DNA of 64,000 nucleotides from Pseudoselenomonas ruminantium (GCA_015058655.1 SVBX01000003.1:1-64000), one strand, 5' to 3'; shown: positions 26,055 to 34,550, numbered from the stretch's first letter. A program made the numbers and translations. Notes: generated by a model from the sequence alone, not told the origin.

Positions 26055-26675
26055 TCAGATAAAATACTCAATGGTCCGCTCCGGGGTGCGCTTGGTGCGG
26101 GTGTCGAAGATGAGCACCGCTTCCCTCTCCTCCATCTTCCCCAGGGCGTAGGGCAGTTCCCCCTCCCGGTTGAAGCAGCAGGCAGGCACCAGGCGGTTAT
26201 ACTCCCTGGGGTGAGCAAAGTCGCACTCTATGCCCTCACCAAAGGGCAGTTCCTCCATGTAGTAGGGGTCGAAAAGCTGTATTTTCTCCCCTTCTTTCCC
26301 CGTCAGCAGCACATAGTGCTCCCCGTCCATGTAGAGCCGTATCACCACGGCGCCGCCCCGGCAGAGGGCATCATCTATCAGGCTTTCGCTGCCCAGATAG
26401 ACGGACCTGCCCGAGAGGTAATGGCACTCGATGGGCAGGATGCCCGCCTTGCCCACTCCGCAGAGCCAGCGGGAAAGGAACATCATGGCCATGCGGGAAG
26501 TGCCGCTTTTCCCCAGGATGCCCCCTTTGCCATAGCAATCCAGGGAGTAGAGCATGATATTCCTGAGTATCTCCGGCTGTATTTCCTCCCGCTCGAAGAG
26601 GTAGGAAATGCCGTTCAGCAGGGAGGTGGGGCCACAGTCGTATTCGGAAATCTGGTAGCGCAAGGGATTCTTCAT
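26055..26675 (-). CDS. C39-like cysteine peptidase family protein
   Basis: A 206-residue protein. YDCGPTSLLNGISYLFER near the N-terminus matches the catalytic-Cys helix of C39-like papain-fold peptidases. MDGEHYVLLTG supplies the His and LFDPYY the Asp. It has no signal peptide and no ABC domain. Its ATG overlaps the stop of the M20 hydrolase (ATGA), so the pair is translationally coupled. It may process a peptide that the M20 enzyme then finishes, but no target is visible. Confidence 0.75.
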   Translation of the reverse strand: MKNPLRYQISEYDCGPTSLLNGISYLFEREEIQPEILRNIMLYSLDCYGKGGILGKSGTSRMAMMFLSRWLCGVGKAGILPIECHYLSGRSVYLGSESLIDDALCRGGAVVIRLYMDGEHYVLLTGKEGEKIQLFDPYYMEELPFGEGIECDFAHPREYNRLVPACCFNREGELPYALGKMEEREAVLIFDTRTKRTPERTIEYFI

Positions 26676-27856
26676 GGCCGACCGCCCTCCCCTGCTGCTC
26701 CCAGCACCTGCAGGGCGTAGTTCAGATGGAGATTGGCGGCGATGATGACCGCTTCCTCCTCCGGCTCCAATCTGTCGCTGTGCAGTGGCTCCCAGGAGGC
26801 GGGCTTCCCCTCTGCTCCCACCCCCACATGGGCATAGGCGCCGGGGCACTCCCGGAGGAATTCGGAGAAATCATCGGCGGCAAAGCCAAAGGCAGGCTCA
26901 TCAGAAATCTCCACGCCGTCCTCTCCCAAGAGCTGACGGGCCACCTCTGCCACTTCCTCACGGGCCGCGTCATCATTGACCAGCACATCGGCGCAATCGA
27001 CGATCTCGCAGGCTGCCTTCACCCCGTAGAGCCTTTCCACTCCGGCTGCCAGTTCCCGGACTCTCTCCTGCAGGAGTTTCCTGTTTTCCTCCGTATAGGC
27101 TCTCAAGGTGCCCTCTATAACCGCCTCGTCGGCGATTATATTGTAGGAAGTGCCAGCCCGGAAAAGCCCCACACCCACGATGACCTTATCTGCCGGGTCG
27201 ATGGCGCGGGCCGAAAGCTTGGCCAGCTCCCCTGCCAGCGCCGCCCCGGCCTGCAGGGCGTCTATGCCCAGATGGGGCCTGGCGATATGGGACTTCTTCC
27301 CCGTCAGCGCCAGGCGGAAAATATCACAGGACGGGGCATCCGCCCCCTTAGACAATACCACCTTCCCCAATGGCCTGTCCGAGGCGATGTGGACGCCAAA
27401 GGCCCGGTCATAGCCCCGGGTCAGCCCCTGCTCACGGAAGAAACGGGCGCCATGTCCCTTTTCCTCTGCCTGCTGGAAAGCCAGCAGCACCGTGCCGGCA
27501 AAGCTTTCCTTCAGCTCGGCCAGCCTTTTGGCTGCCGCCAGGAGAGCCGCCGTGTGGATGTCATGGCCGCAGGCATGCATGGCCCCCTCATGGACAGACT
27601 TGAAGGGCAAGCCGGTCTTTTCCTCCATGGGCAGGGCATCTATATCCGCCCGCAGGAGCACCCTCCTGCCCTGGCCCTTGCCTCCCTCTATGACGGCAAA
27701 AGTCCCAGTCTCCCCCACCGCCACATGCTCAAGGCCAAACTCTGCCAGCTGCCTGCGAATGTACTCAGCCGTCTTGCATTCTTTCAAGCTGAGCTCCGGA
27801 TACTTATGCAGATGCCGCCTGGCATTGATGGCAAATGCTCTGTCTGCCTGCTCCAC
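26672..27856 (-). CDS. M20-family amidohydrolase
   Basis: A 394-residue metal-dependent hydrolase of the hippurate/N-acyl-amino-acid amidohydrolase type. HACGHDIHTAALLAAAK (near residue 93) carries the Cys, His and Asp metal ligands, and HLHKYPELSLKE is the family's N-terminal signature. FQQAEEKGHGARF supplies the catalytic Glu. It starts at GTG 27856 behind GGGGAGGG. Related enzymes deacylate N-acetyl-cysteine or S-conjugates as well as other amino acids. A perfect 7-bp palindrome lies 39 bp upstream. Confidence 0.87.
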   Translation of the reverse strand: MEQADRAFAINARRHLHKYPELSLKECKTAEYIRRQLAEFGLEHVAVGETGTFAVIEGGKGQGRRVLLRADIDALPMEEKTGLPFKSVHEGAMHACGHDIHTAALLAAAKRLAELKESFAGTVLLAFQQAEEKGHGARFFREQGLTRGYDRAFGVHIASDRPLGKVVLSKGADAPSCDIFRLALTGKKSHIARPHLGIDALQAGAALAGELAKLSARAIDPADKVIVGVGLFRAGTSYNIIADEAVIEGTLRAYTEENRKLLQERVRELAAGVERLYGVKAACEIVDCADVLVNDDAAREEVAEVARQLLGEDGVEISDEPAFGFAADDFSEFLRECPGAYAHVGVGAEGKPASWEPLHSDRLEPEEEAVIIAANLHLNYALQVLGAAGEGGRP

Positions 27857-27894
27857 GGCTCTCCCTCCCCTTGTCAGTCAATATCATAGTGAAA

Positions 27895-27919
27895 TGGTAA
27901 GTTTTGTTAAACCTTACCA
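27895..27919. promoter_or_regulatory. Candidate operator palindrome
   Basis: TGGTAAG-N11-CTTACCA is a perfect 7-bp inverted repeat upstream of the M20 gene. A TTGACA box on the minus strand lies at 27935-27940, so the repeat covers where the -10 box should be. The binding protein is unknown. Confidence 0.45.
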
Positions 27920-27978
27920 CAGGGAGTGTAACTATGTCAACTGGCAGAGCTCTCAGCCAAAAGCGTTTTTGCATACGA

Positions 27979-28001
27979 AAAAGCACCGCCGAAGCGGTGC
28001 T
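27979..28001 (-). terminator. Terminator of tRNA-Gln
   Basis: AGCACCGC-TTCG-GCGGTGCT followed by TTTTTCG on the minus strand, 12 bp after the tRNA CCA end. Confidence 0.9.
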
Positions 28002-28012
28002 GGAATCTCATA

Positions 28013-28088
28013 TGGCAGGGGTAGCTGGACTCGAACCAACGCATGCGGGATTCAGAATCCCGTGCCTTACCAACTTGGCGATACCCCT
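28013..28088 (-). tRNA. tRNA-Gln (CTG)
   Basis: The reverse complement folds as a class I tRNA: acceptor AGGGGTA/TACCCCT, D-arm GCCAAGTTGGTAAGGC, anticodon loop TTCTGAA giving CTG, T-loop TTCGAGT. Discriminator G and CCA are encoded. The sequence AGGGGTATCGCCAAG is typical of tRNA-Gln. Confidence 0.93.
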
Positions 28089-28171
28089 GTGTTGGCTGTC
28101 AACGATAAGTATTATAGCGGAGTCATGTCCTCCTGTCAACAGTTTTATGAAATTTTTTCTTTGCCAAAATT

Positions 28172-28328
28172 AGGAACTGGCAAGAAATAAATTGAGCATA
28201 ATGCGAAGGATTAGTTTGGCTAGACAAGGCGAAGGAAGGAGGCATAGCGGTGCTATGTCGACTGACGACAACGCAGTATAGACGAACTAAGACAAGCAGA
28301 ATGCTCAATTTATTTCTGAACAGTTCCT
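28172..28328. mobile_element. Fold-back element, family A, copy 2 (157 bp)
   Basis: Ends AGGAACTGGCAAGAAATAAATT and its inverse. It is nearly identical to the copy at 30448 and shares the core with 22529. Flanking TTA on both sides suggests a 3-bp target duplication. It lies between tRNA-Gln and the PTS IIA gene. Confidence 0.88.
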
Positions 28329-28451
28329 TACTATGAAGCACCCGCAAAACAATTGACCGATAGGACGATACCCTCTGGAAAAAATCGCGTATTTGCGGTA
28401 TAATTATATTAACTATCTGTTCATGTATTGTTTAGAGGAGGAACCGCCATT

Positions 28452-28814
28452 ATGGACATTAAGTACGATGTGGCCATCACCAATATCGGCAAACTCGCTC
28501 GCACTTTCCTGGAGAACAACAACAGCACCATCCTGCTGGATGAGGGTATCCGTCCCAATCTTGCCGACATGGTCATCGAGCATACCCATGCCGAGCTTGC
28601 GGAAGACATCAAGAAGGGTGACCATCTGCTCATGGGCGGTATCAAGTACACTGTGGAAAAAGTAGGCGACGATGTGAACCAGAATATCAGGGAAGAAGGC
28701 CACTGCACGGTCGTATTCAACGCCGAAGGCTCCATGCCCGGCCAGATCATCGTCAAAGGCCCCGCCCAGCCCGTCGTGACCGTAGGCGCACATATCACCT
28801 TTGCGAAGAAGTAA
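28452..28814 (+). CDS. PTS glucitol/sorbitol-type IIA component
   Basis: A 120-residue protein with the all-beta pattern of GutA-type IIA proteins (DHLLMGGIKYTVEKVGDDVNQN; C-terminal GAHITFAKK). IEHTH (near residue 43) contains the candidate phospho-acceptor His. No IIB or IIC genes are nearby, so it stands alone, perhaps as a regulator or donor to a distant system. The start at 28452 follows GAGGAGG; an earlier start at 28428 is less likely. Confidence 0.82.
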   Translation: MDIKYDVAITNIGKLARTFLENNNSTILLDEGIRPNLADMVIEHTHAELAEDIKKGDHLLMGGIKYTVEKVGDDVNQNIREEGHCTVVFNAEGSMPGQIIVKGPAQPVVTVGAHITFAKK

Positions 28815-28834
28815 GAGCATATATACAGCAAGAG

Positions 28835-28868
28835 AAAGCTGCCCGCCGATGTGCGAGCAGCTTTTCTT
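28835..28868 (+). terminator. Terminator after PTS IIA gene
   Basis: AAGCTGCCCGC...GCGAGCAGCTT followed by TTCTTTG, 20 bp after the stop codon. Confidence 0.8.
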
Positions 28869-28892
28869 TGTCTTGGCAAGCGCAAAATGAAT

Positions 28893-29927
28893 TCACACCA
28901 ACGACTGCAGTCCCATTTTTTCGCCGTCCATCCCCTTTGCCAGATTCCTGACGCTCTCCCTTTCCACGAACAGCAAGGGCATGGACAGGTCCTCATGTTC
29001 CTCTTTGCCTGACAGCTTGTCCAGCAGGAACTGGGCTGCCTTCATGCCCACCAGCTCGTAGTCGAAGAAGATGGTGGTGAGGGCCGGGTATACCACCGCC
29101 CCCACATCGTAGCCCCCGAAGCCGGTGACGGAAACCTCCTTGGGCACCTCGATGCCCCGCTCGTGGAGATACCTGAGGATGCCCAGGCTGATATTGTCCG
29201 TGGCGCCCACGATTACCGAAGGCTTGCAGGCGAGGATATCCGCCGCCTTGTTGTAAGCCGAGAGGAAATCGAAGCCTGTCTGCACGAAATCCACGGTGGC
29301 ATCCTCTTCCCCTTCGGTGAAGCCATCCACGAAACCCTTGCGCCGCTCGATGCCCACAGCGGTATCGGTTTCAGTGACACCCGCAAAAACAGCCCGGTTG
29401 TGGCCCTGCCCCCGCAGGTATGCTCCCATCATGTGGCCGGCGCCGTAGTCGTCGATCTTGATGCAGTCCAGTTCCTTGTCCTGCTGTCCCGTGATGACCA
29501 TAGGCACCCCGGAGTTCTTGGCGATTTCCTTGTGGCGCCCCGTTATGCCCACGGAGTCCACGATGATGCCATCAACTCCCTGCTGCTGCAGGCTCTCGAT
29601 ATTCTGCAGCTCCTTTTCCGTGGAAAGGCCGCTGACCAGGAGCAGCCCCTGATAGCCCAAAGGCTCGAAAATGCGGGCCAGGCCGGACAGAAGCTTGCCC
29701 ACGGACACGGAATCCATGCGGGGCAGCACGATGCCAATGAGCTTGCTCTCCTTGGTTTTCAATCTCTTAGCAAAGAAGTTAGATTTGAAACCGGTCTCAG
29801 CAATAGCCGCCCGAACACGCTCCTGCTTCTCTACGCTGATATAGCCGTTATTGAGGTAGCGTGACACAGTGCTCTTGGAGACACCTGCAAGACGCGCTAC
29901 ATCTGTAATGGTTACTTTGTCATCCAT
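28893..29927 (-). CDS. LacI-family transcriptional regulator
   Basis: A 344-residue repressor. The N-terminal HTH is TITDVARLAGVSKSTVSRYLN, with the hinge helix following, then a periplasmic-binding-type sensor domain (IGIVLPRMDSVSVGKLLSGLARIF). The effector is likely a sugar. It lies convergent to the PTS IIA gene and divergent from the 30160 gene, with 138 bp before that gene's promoter. No obvious sugar operon is adjacent, so its targets are elsewhere or include the nearby IIA gene. Confidence 0.9.
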   Translation of the reverse strand: MDDKVTITDVARLAGVSKSTVSRYLNNGYISVEKQERVRAAIAETGFKSNFFAKRLKTKESKLIGIVLPRMDSVSVGKLLSGLARIFEPLGYQGLLLVSGLSTEKELQNIESLQQQGVDGIIVDSVGITGRHKEIAKNSGVPMVITGQQDKELDCIKIDDYGAGHMMGAYLRGQGHNRAVFAGVTETDTAVGIERRKGFVDGFTEGEEDATVDFVQTGFDFLSAYNKAADILACKPSVIVGATDNISLGILRYLHERGIEVPKEVSVTGFGGYDVGAVVYPALTTIFFDYELVGMKAAQFLLDKLSGKEEHEDLSMPLLFVERESVRNLAKGMDGEKMGLQSLV

Positions 29928-30065
29928 ATAAATTCCTCATAGCTTAACAAGTAAAAGTCTTTATGGTCATCTCAATTTTAACATTTCTGCTCGGATTTTG
30001 TCGATAGAAAAACACCATCTTCCCCCTGCACCTTATTTGCTCACAAAATTCGCCCTTGCTAATAT

Positions 30066-30094
30066 TTGAATAATTTTGTTTTATGCTGTATAAT
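30066..30094 (+). promoter_or_regulatory. Promoter of the 30160 gene
   Basis: TTGAAT (30066-30071), 17-bp spacer, TATAAT (30089-30094). The transcript would have a leader of about 60 nt. Confidence 0.75.
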
Positions 30095-30159
30095 AGGCGT
30101 TGTTTACCAACGCTAATGCTATTATTTCTATATCATTACTTCAAGGGGGATTTATTGAC

Positions 30160-30432
30160 ATGAAGGAAAAGAAAGCATTTGTCTTCTTCAACTGCGACGA
30201 GGAGAAGAGCCAGACATCAATGAATGTCTTCTACAACAGCACTTTCTACAGCGAGACCAAGAAGGCCCGCAAAGAGCTGCTGGCCAAAGTCGAGGAGGAG
30301 CTGAAGGAAGGCCGCATCCAGATTGCCGAGGAGAACAAGGCCAAGGTCGAAGCCTCCATCATGGAGGGCAACCCTGCCGATGCCGGCAAGTTCATCACCT
30401 ACGGTTCCATCGAGGCTTTCACCATCGTCTGA
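30160..30432 (+). CDS. Small conserved hypothetical protein
   Basis: A 90-residue charged protein (MKEKKAFVFFNCDEEKSQTSMN...) rich in Lys and Glu with a predicted helix KKARKELLAKVEEELKEGRIQI. ATG 30160 follows AAGGGGG at good spacing. I do not recognise the family. A fold-back element has inserted between the stop codon and the terminator at 30610. Confidence 0.75.
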   Translation: MKEKKAFVFFNCDEEKSQTSMNVFYNSTFYSETKKARKELLAKVEEELKEGRIQIAEENKAKVEASIMEGNPADAGKFITYGSIEAFTIV

Positions 30433-30447
30433 CCGTCATCATGCATA

Positions 30448-30604
30448 AGGAACTGGCAAGAAATAAATTGAGCATAATGCGAAGGATTAGTTTGGCTAGA
30501 CAAGGCGGAGGAAGGAGGCATAGCGGTGCTATGTCGACTGACGACAACGCAGTATAGACGAACTAAGACAAGCAGAATGCTTAATTTATTTCTGAACAGT
30601 TCCT
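30448..30604. mobile_element. Fold-back element, family A, copy 3 (157 bp)
   Basis: Almost identical to the copy at 28172 and in the same orientation. TAA flanks both ends, consistent with a 3-bp target duplication. It lies 16 bp after the 30160 gene's stop. Confidence 0.88.
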
Positions 30605-30609
30605 AAGAC

Positions 30610-30639
30610 AAGCCGTCCCTTCTTGGGGCGGCTTTTTTA
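30610..30639 (+). terminator. Terminator of the 30160 gene
   Basis: AGCCGTCCC-TTCTT-GGGGCGGCT followed by TTTTTT. It is now separated from its gene by the fold-back element. Confidence 0.85.
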
Positions 30640-30723
30640 ATGCAAAATTAATCCCCCTCACAAGACCTTTTAATATTTAGTTGCTAAAATAAACCATGTA
30701 ATCAAGAAAAGGAGATGAAGCAG

Positions 30724-30987
30724 ATGTTCAATGCACAGAAACTCAAGATTACCGCCTGCGCCCTGACGGGGATTATGACCTTCGGTATGGTGGGACTGAC
30801 GGCAAACGCTGCAGAAGCAAGCTCCCTGCAACTGGAAAGGCCCCAGTACCAGGAGCTTTCCCACAAGCACGAACAGCACCGCAAGAAGAACAGGAACACC
30901 CACTCCCAGGGTGAGGTGAACACCGCCGCCATCGTAGGCGTAGCTGTGGGCGCCATCGCAGGGGCAGTAATCGCCAAAAACACTTGA
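30724..30987 (+). CDS. Small secreted protein with glycine-zipper tail
   Basis: An 87-residue protein with a signal peptide (KLKITACALTGIMTFGMVGLTANA/AEA). A basic middle (SHKHEQHRKKNRNTHSQ) and a hydrophobic glycine-rich C-terminus (AAIVGVAVGAIAGAVIAKNT) resembling a glycine-zipper membrane segment follow. The ATG at 30724 is preferred to 30715 because the latter overlaps GGAG itself. Function is unknown; an envelope-associated role fits the signal and zipper. Confidence 0.75.
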   Translation: MFNAQKLKITACALTGIMTFGMVGLTANAAEASSLQLERPQYQELSHKHEQHRKKNRNTHSQGEVNTAAIVGVAVGAIAGAVIAKNT

Positions 30988-31046
30988 TGAATCCCCTCGG
31001 AAGATTACACCATGCAGAAAATCCCTGGATTCCCTATTCTCTCTAA

Positions 31047-31090
31047 AAGAAGGGCAGCCCGGCAAAGACCGGGGCTGCCCTTCTTTTCGT
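31047..31090. terminator. Bidirectional terminator
   Basis: AGAAGGGCAGCCCGG...CCGGGGCTGCCCTTCT with T-runs on both strands lies between the convergent small secreted-protein gene and the sigma factor gene. Confidence 0.85.
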
Positions 31091-31111
31091 CTCTTGGCAA
31101 ACTCTCGACGC

Positions 31112-31777
31112 TTACTGCATAAAGCCCCTCAGCTTCTTCAGGGCGGCATTTTTCAAGTGGGATATGCGGCTGGCGGATAGGCCCAGCTGCAGGGCCACTT
31201 CTTTGGCAGGGCAGTCTTTGAAGTAGATTTTTTCCACTACTGTCCGTTCCCCTGGGGGCAGGGAAGACATGGCCCTTGCCAGCGCATCCCGCATATCCAC
31301 CTGCTGGAAGCTGTCCATCCTGGTGCCCAGGCCGCCCATCTCGGCGCTGCCGGAGGAAAGGTTCTCCCTGCCCTGGAGAAAGGCTGCATCCCACACCGAC
31401 AGCCCGTCCCCCTCCCTTTCAGACCTTTCCCCCAGCCCGTCCAAGGTACCGTCAGTGTCCGTTTCCCGTCGTTTTTTTTCCAAAGCCCCGGCCAAAAAAT
31501 CCCGCAGTCCCCACTCGACCTTCAACTTCAGATAGGCAGCAAAGGGCACTCCCCGGGATGCTTCGAAGGTGTTCACCGCCTCCAGGAAATACAGCTGGAC
31601 TATCTCCTGCGCCTCTTCTCCCAAGAGGGCATATTTCCTGTCATGGGTGACCTTCATGAACAGGGGATGATATTTCACCAGCAGCTTGCTCAGGGCCAGC
31701 TGATCCTTCTCTCCTGCCGCCCGGCGCACCAGTTCGTTCTCTTCTTCTTTGCTCATTTCTGTCCCTTGCACCATCAT
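31112..31777 (-). CDS. Small sigma-70-family RNA polymerase sigma factor
   Basis: A 221-residue sigma factor with an N-terminal region-2-like part (LLVKYHPLFMKVTHDRKYALLGEEAQEIVQLYFLEA) and a C-terminal region-4 HTH (CPAKEVALQLGLSASRISHLKNAALKKL). A loosely structured linker of about 50 residues joins them. No anti-sigma gene is adjacent. It lies next to DUF2922 and DUF1659 genes. Two ATGs (31777 and 31756) are possible starts. Confidence 0.82.
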   Translation of the reverse strand: MMVQGTEMSKEEENELVRRAAGEKDQLALSKLLVKYHPLFMKVTHDRKYALLGEEAQEIVQLYFLEAVNTFEASRGVPFAAYLKLKVEWGLRDFLAGALEKKRRETDTDGTLDGLGERSEREGDGLSVWDAAFLQGRENLSSGSAEMGGLGTRMDSFQQVDMRDALARAMSSLPPGERTVVEKIYFKDCPAKEVALQLGLSASRISHLKNAALKKLRGFMQ

Positions 31778-31860
31778 ATCTCCCGTCCCTTCTTTAGTAC
31801 ATTTGTTCTATAAATAGTATAGCACTATTTTCTCATTTGTCCAGCCATTCCCCCGACCGA

Positions 31861-31893
31861 AAAAAAACGCCCAGCCCGTTGAGGCTGAGCGCT
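31861..31893 (-). terminator. Terminator of the DUF1659/DUF2922 pair
   Basis: CGCTCAGCC-TCAAC-GGGCTGGGCG followed by TTTTTTT on the minus strand. Confidence 0.85.
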
Positions 31894-31933
31894 GCAGGGG
31901 CAAAGGTACCTGGCGTTCATCTGCTAGTTATGC

Positions 31934-32143
31934 TCATGCCAGCTCCTGGCGGCTGGACTCATAGAGGTAGGCATCCTTGATGCCGCTGACGGGATTATTG
32001 CCGGACAGGATGGCCTGCTTCGTCACCATGTCCTGCATGACTGCCCTCACCTCGTCCATGGTCAGGCCCTCCTTGGGGTCCTGGAGGGTGTAGGTGACAT
32101 TGGCCCCTGCTTCCAGGGTGAATACCATTTTCAGTGACTTCAT
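31934..32143 (-). CDS. DUF2922 protein
   Basis: A 69-residue protein (MKSLKMVFTLEAGANVTYTLQDPKEGLTMDEV...) typical of DUF2922, a family of about 70 residues of unknown role. ATG 32143 has AAGGAG at ideal spacing; ATG 32149 is too close. It follows the DUF1659 gene in the same direction. The two families are regularly found as a pair. Confidence 0.82.
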   Translation of the reverse strand: MKSLKMVFTLEAGANVTYTLQDPKEGLTMDEVRAVMQDMVTKQAILSGNNPVSGIKDAYLYESSRQELA

Positions 32144-32234
32144 GTTCATCTCTCCTTTTCTTCCTGCTTCATCGAAAAATCTGCTGCTTGTTCCCTGCTG
32201 CATCTTGTAGTGTGTGCAGTGTCGGTGCCAGATC

Positions 32235-32456
32235 TCAGGCTTCCTGCAGCTGGGCGCTATCGGTGCGGGTCACGCTGCCCAGAGCATGGGTCTGGAGAGC
32301 TGCCAGTGCCGCGCCGATGGTGTAGGCATCATCATCGGACAGGGCGGGGTTGATGTGCTGGAAGGTGCGATTGGCAAAGAGGGTCTTGCCGCTCTCCCCC
32401 ACACCGTTTTCCACCTTGAGGATGATCTTGCTGGTTGCTGCGTTCTTTACTGCCAT
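32235..32456 (-). CDS. DUF1659 protein
   Basis: A 73-residue protein (KIILKVENGVGESGKTLFANRTFQHINPALSDDDAY...) matching the DUF1659 pattern. It is the first gene of a pair with DUF2922, behind GAAAGGAGCAATAGTC. Function is unknown. Confidence 0.82.
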   Translation of the reverse strand: MAVKNAATSKIILKVENGVGESGKTLFANRTFQHINPALSDDDAYTIGAALAALQTHALGSVTRTDSAQLQEA

Positions 32457-32561
32457 GACTATTGCTCCTTTCTGCTGCCAGGTCTTATCTTGTCCCTACA
32501 CTTATATAAATAGATTTGACAGGGGAAAAGTTGCGGGGAAACTGAAATTTTTTTCCAAAGC

Positions 32562-32612
32562 CAAGAAAGCCCCTTCCCACAGGCGCGTCTGCAGCCTGCC
32601 GGGAAGGGGCTT
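32562..32612 (-). terminator. Terminator of mnmG
   Basis: AAGCCCCTTCCC...GGGAAGGGGCTT followed by TCTTGG on the minus strand. Confidence 0.75.
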
Positions 32613-32629
32613 CGGAGTTCGATATGGAC

Positions 32630-34516
32630 TTACTTCTTCAAATAGATAGCCAGCACCGAGATGTCTGCCGGGCTGACGCCGCTGATGCGGGAGGCCTGGC
32701 CCAGGGACAGGGGGCGAATCCTGGCCAGTTTCTCCCTGGCCTCGGAGCGGAGGCTGGTGAGGGCTTCGTACTCCATGTCTTCGGGGATGAGCTGGTTTTC
32801 CAGCTTCTCCATATGGTCTACCTGCTCCTGCTGCTTCCTGATGTAGCCTTCGTAGCGGATGGAGATTTCCACCTGCTGGTACTCCTCTTTTTTCAGTTCC
32901 GGCAACTCTGGCAGCAGGCTTCTCATGTCCTCGTAGCTAACCTCCGGGCGGCGCATGTACTCATGGGCGGTGAGGGCAGAGTTGATTTCCGGCAGGCTGC
33001 GCTCCCGGAGCCTGTCATTGGTGTCCTGGCTGGGGGTGAGGATGGCCTTGTCCAGGATAGCCAGGGCCCCTTCGATATGGCGGTATTTTTCCTCATAGCG
33101 CTGCCAGCGCTCATCTGTCACCAGGCCGATGGCCCGCCCCTTGGGAGTGAGGCGATGATCGGCGTTGTCCTGCCGCAGCAGCAGGCGGTACTCCGCCCGG
33201 CTGGTCATCATGCGGTAAGGCTCCGTGGTGCCTTTGGTCACCAGGTCGTCGATGAGCACTCCGATATAGGCCTCGGAGCGCTTCAGCACCAGGGGCTTTT
33301 CCCCCTTCACCTGCAGGGCGGCGTTGATGCCCGCCATGAGCCCCTGGGCGGCGGCTTCCTCATAGCCGGAGGTGCCGTTGGACTGGCCGGCGGAGAACAG
33401 GGCCTTCACTGGCTTCGTCTCCAAAGTTGGTTTCAGCTGCAAGGGGTCAAGGCAGTCGTACTCGATGGCGTAGCCTGCCCGCATGACCTTGGCGTGCTCC
33501 AGGCCCGGAATTGTTTTCAAGAAAGCTAACTGCACATCCATAGGCATGGAAGTGCTCATGCCCTGCACATAGTATTCCTGGGTGTGGCGCCCCTCAGGCT
33601 CCAGAAAGAGCTGGTGCTTGTCCTTGTCCGGGAACCGCAGGAGCTTCGTTTCGATGGCAGGGCAGTAGCGGGGGCCAACCCCCTCGATGATGCCATTGGC
33701 CATGGGGGCGCGGTGCATATTGTCCCGCAGGATCTTGTGGGTCGCTTCATTGGTATAGGTGAGATAGCAGGGCAGCTGCTCCCTGGTCTCTATATCTGAC
33801 ATGAAGGAGAAATTCCGCGCTTCCTCGTCCCCGGGCTGCAGCTGCATTTTCTCGAAGTCCAGGGTGCGGCCATCCACTCTGGCAGGCGTTCCCGTCTTGA
33901 AGCGCATGAGAGAAAGGCCAGCTTCCGCAAGGGAAGCGGACAGCTCCATGGCCGCCCGCTGGCCGGAGGGGCCGCCGTCATAGGTGTGCTCCCCTAGGAT
34001 GATGCGTCCCCGCAGATATGTGCCGGAGGCCAGCACGATGGCCTTGCCCTCATAGACCTCGCCAGTCTCCGAGCGCACCGCCACCGCCCTGCGGCGCCTG
34101 GTGCCATCAGCCTTTGTCTCCTCCTGGGTGATGAGCTCCGTGATGAGCAGCTGCTTCACCTCGAGATTTTCCGTATTCTCGCAGGTCTCCTTCATGTGGA
34201 ACTGGTAGTATTTCTTGTCAGCCTGGGCCCGCAGGGCATGGACGGCAGGGCCTTTGCCCGTGTTCAGCATCCTTATTTGGATGGCAGTGGTATCCGCATT
34301 CACTCCCATCTCTCCCCCCAGGGCATCCAGCTCCCGCACCAGATGGCCCTTGGCAGGGCCGCCGATGGAAGGATTGCAGGGCATGAGGGCGATATTGTCC
34401 ATGGAAAGGGTGGCCATGAGGGTATGGCAGCCCAAACGGGCCGCAGCCAGGGCCGCCTCCACCCCGGCATGGCCTGCGCCAATGACGATCACATCATATT
34501 TTCCCGCTACGAACAT
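32630..34516 (-). CDS. mnmG: tRNA uridine-34 carboxymethylaminomethyl synthase MnmG
   Basis: A 628-residue FAD enzyme. The FAD-binding start is YDVIVIGAGHAGVEAALAAARLG. NPSIGGPAKGHLVREIDAL-type sequence (CNPSIGGPAKGHLVRELDALGG) and the GTSGYEEAAAQG segment are MnmG signatures. With MnmE it installs the cmnm5 group on wobble uridine of several tRNAs. ATG 34516 follows AAAGGAG. The partner mnmE lies divergently 400 bp away, which is unlike the usual mnmE-mnmG operon. A toxin-antitoxin-like locus fills the gap. Confidence 0.97.
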   Translation of the reverse strand: MFVAGKYDVIVIGAGHAGVEAALAAARLGCHTLMATLSMDNIALMPCNPSIGGPAKGHLVRELDALGGEMGVNADTTAIQIRMLNTGKGPAVHALRAQADKKYYQFHMKETCENTENLEVKQLLITELITQEETKADGTRRRRAVAVRSETGEVYEGKAIVLASGTYLRGRIILGEHTYDGGPSGQRAAMELSASLAEAGLSLMRFKTGTPARVDGRTLDFEKMQLQPGDEEARNFSFMSDIETREQLPCYLTYTNEATHKILRDNMHRAPMANGIIEGVGPRYCPAIETKLLRFPDKDKHQLFLEPEGRHTQEYYVQGMSTSMPMDVQLAFLKTIPGLEHAKVMRAGYAIEYDCLDPLQLKPTLETKPVKALFSAGQSNGTSGYEEAAAQGLMAGINAALQVKGEKPLVLKRSEAYIGVLIDDLVTKGTTEPYRMMTSRAEYRLLLRQDNADHRLTPKGRAIGLVTDERWQRYEEKYRHIEGALAILDKAILTPSQDTNDRLRERSLPEINSALTAHEYMRRPEVSYEDMRSLLPELPELKKEEYQQVEISIRYEGYIRKQQEQVDHMEKLENQLIPEDMEYEALTSLRSEAREKLARIRPLSLGQASRISGVSPADISVLAIYLKK

Positions 34517-34550
34517 GAAGATACTCCTTTACAGCTTCACCGGAACTTGC

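Noticed and set aside
22529..30604. CRISPR array
   Set aside because: The repeats are three separate 157-158 bp fold-backs kilobases apart, with no regular spacer structure and no cas genes.
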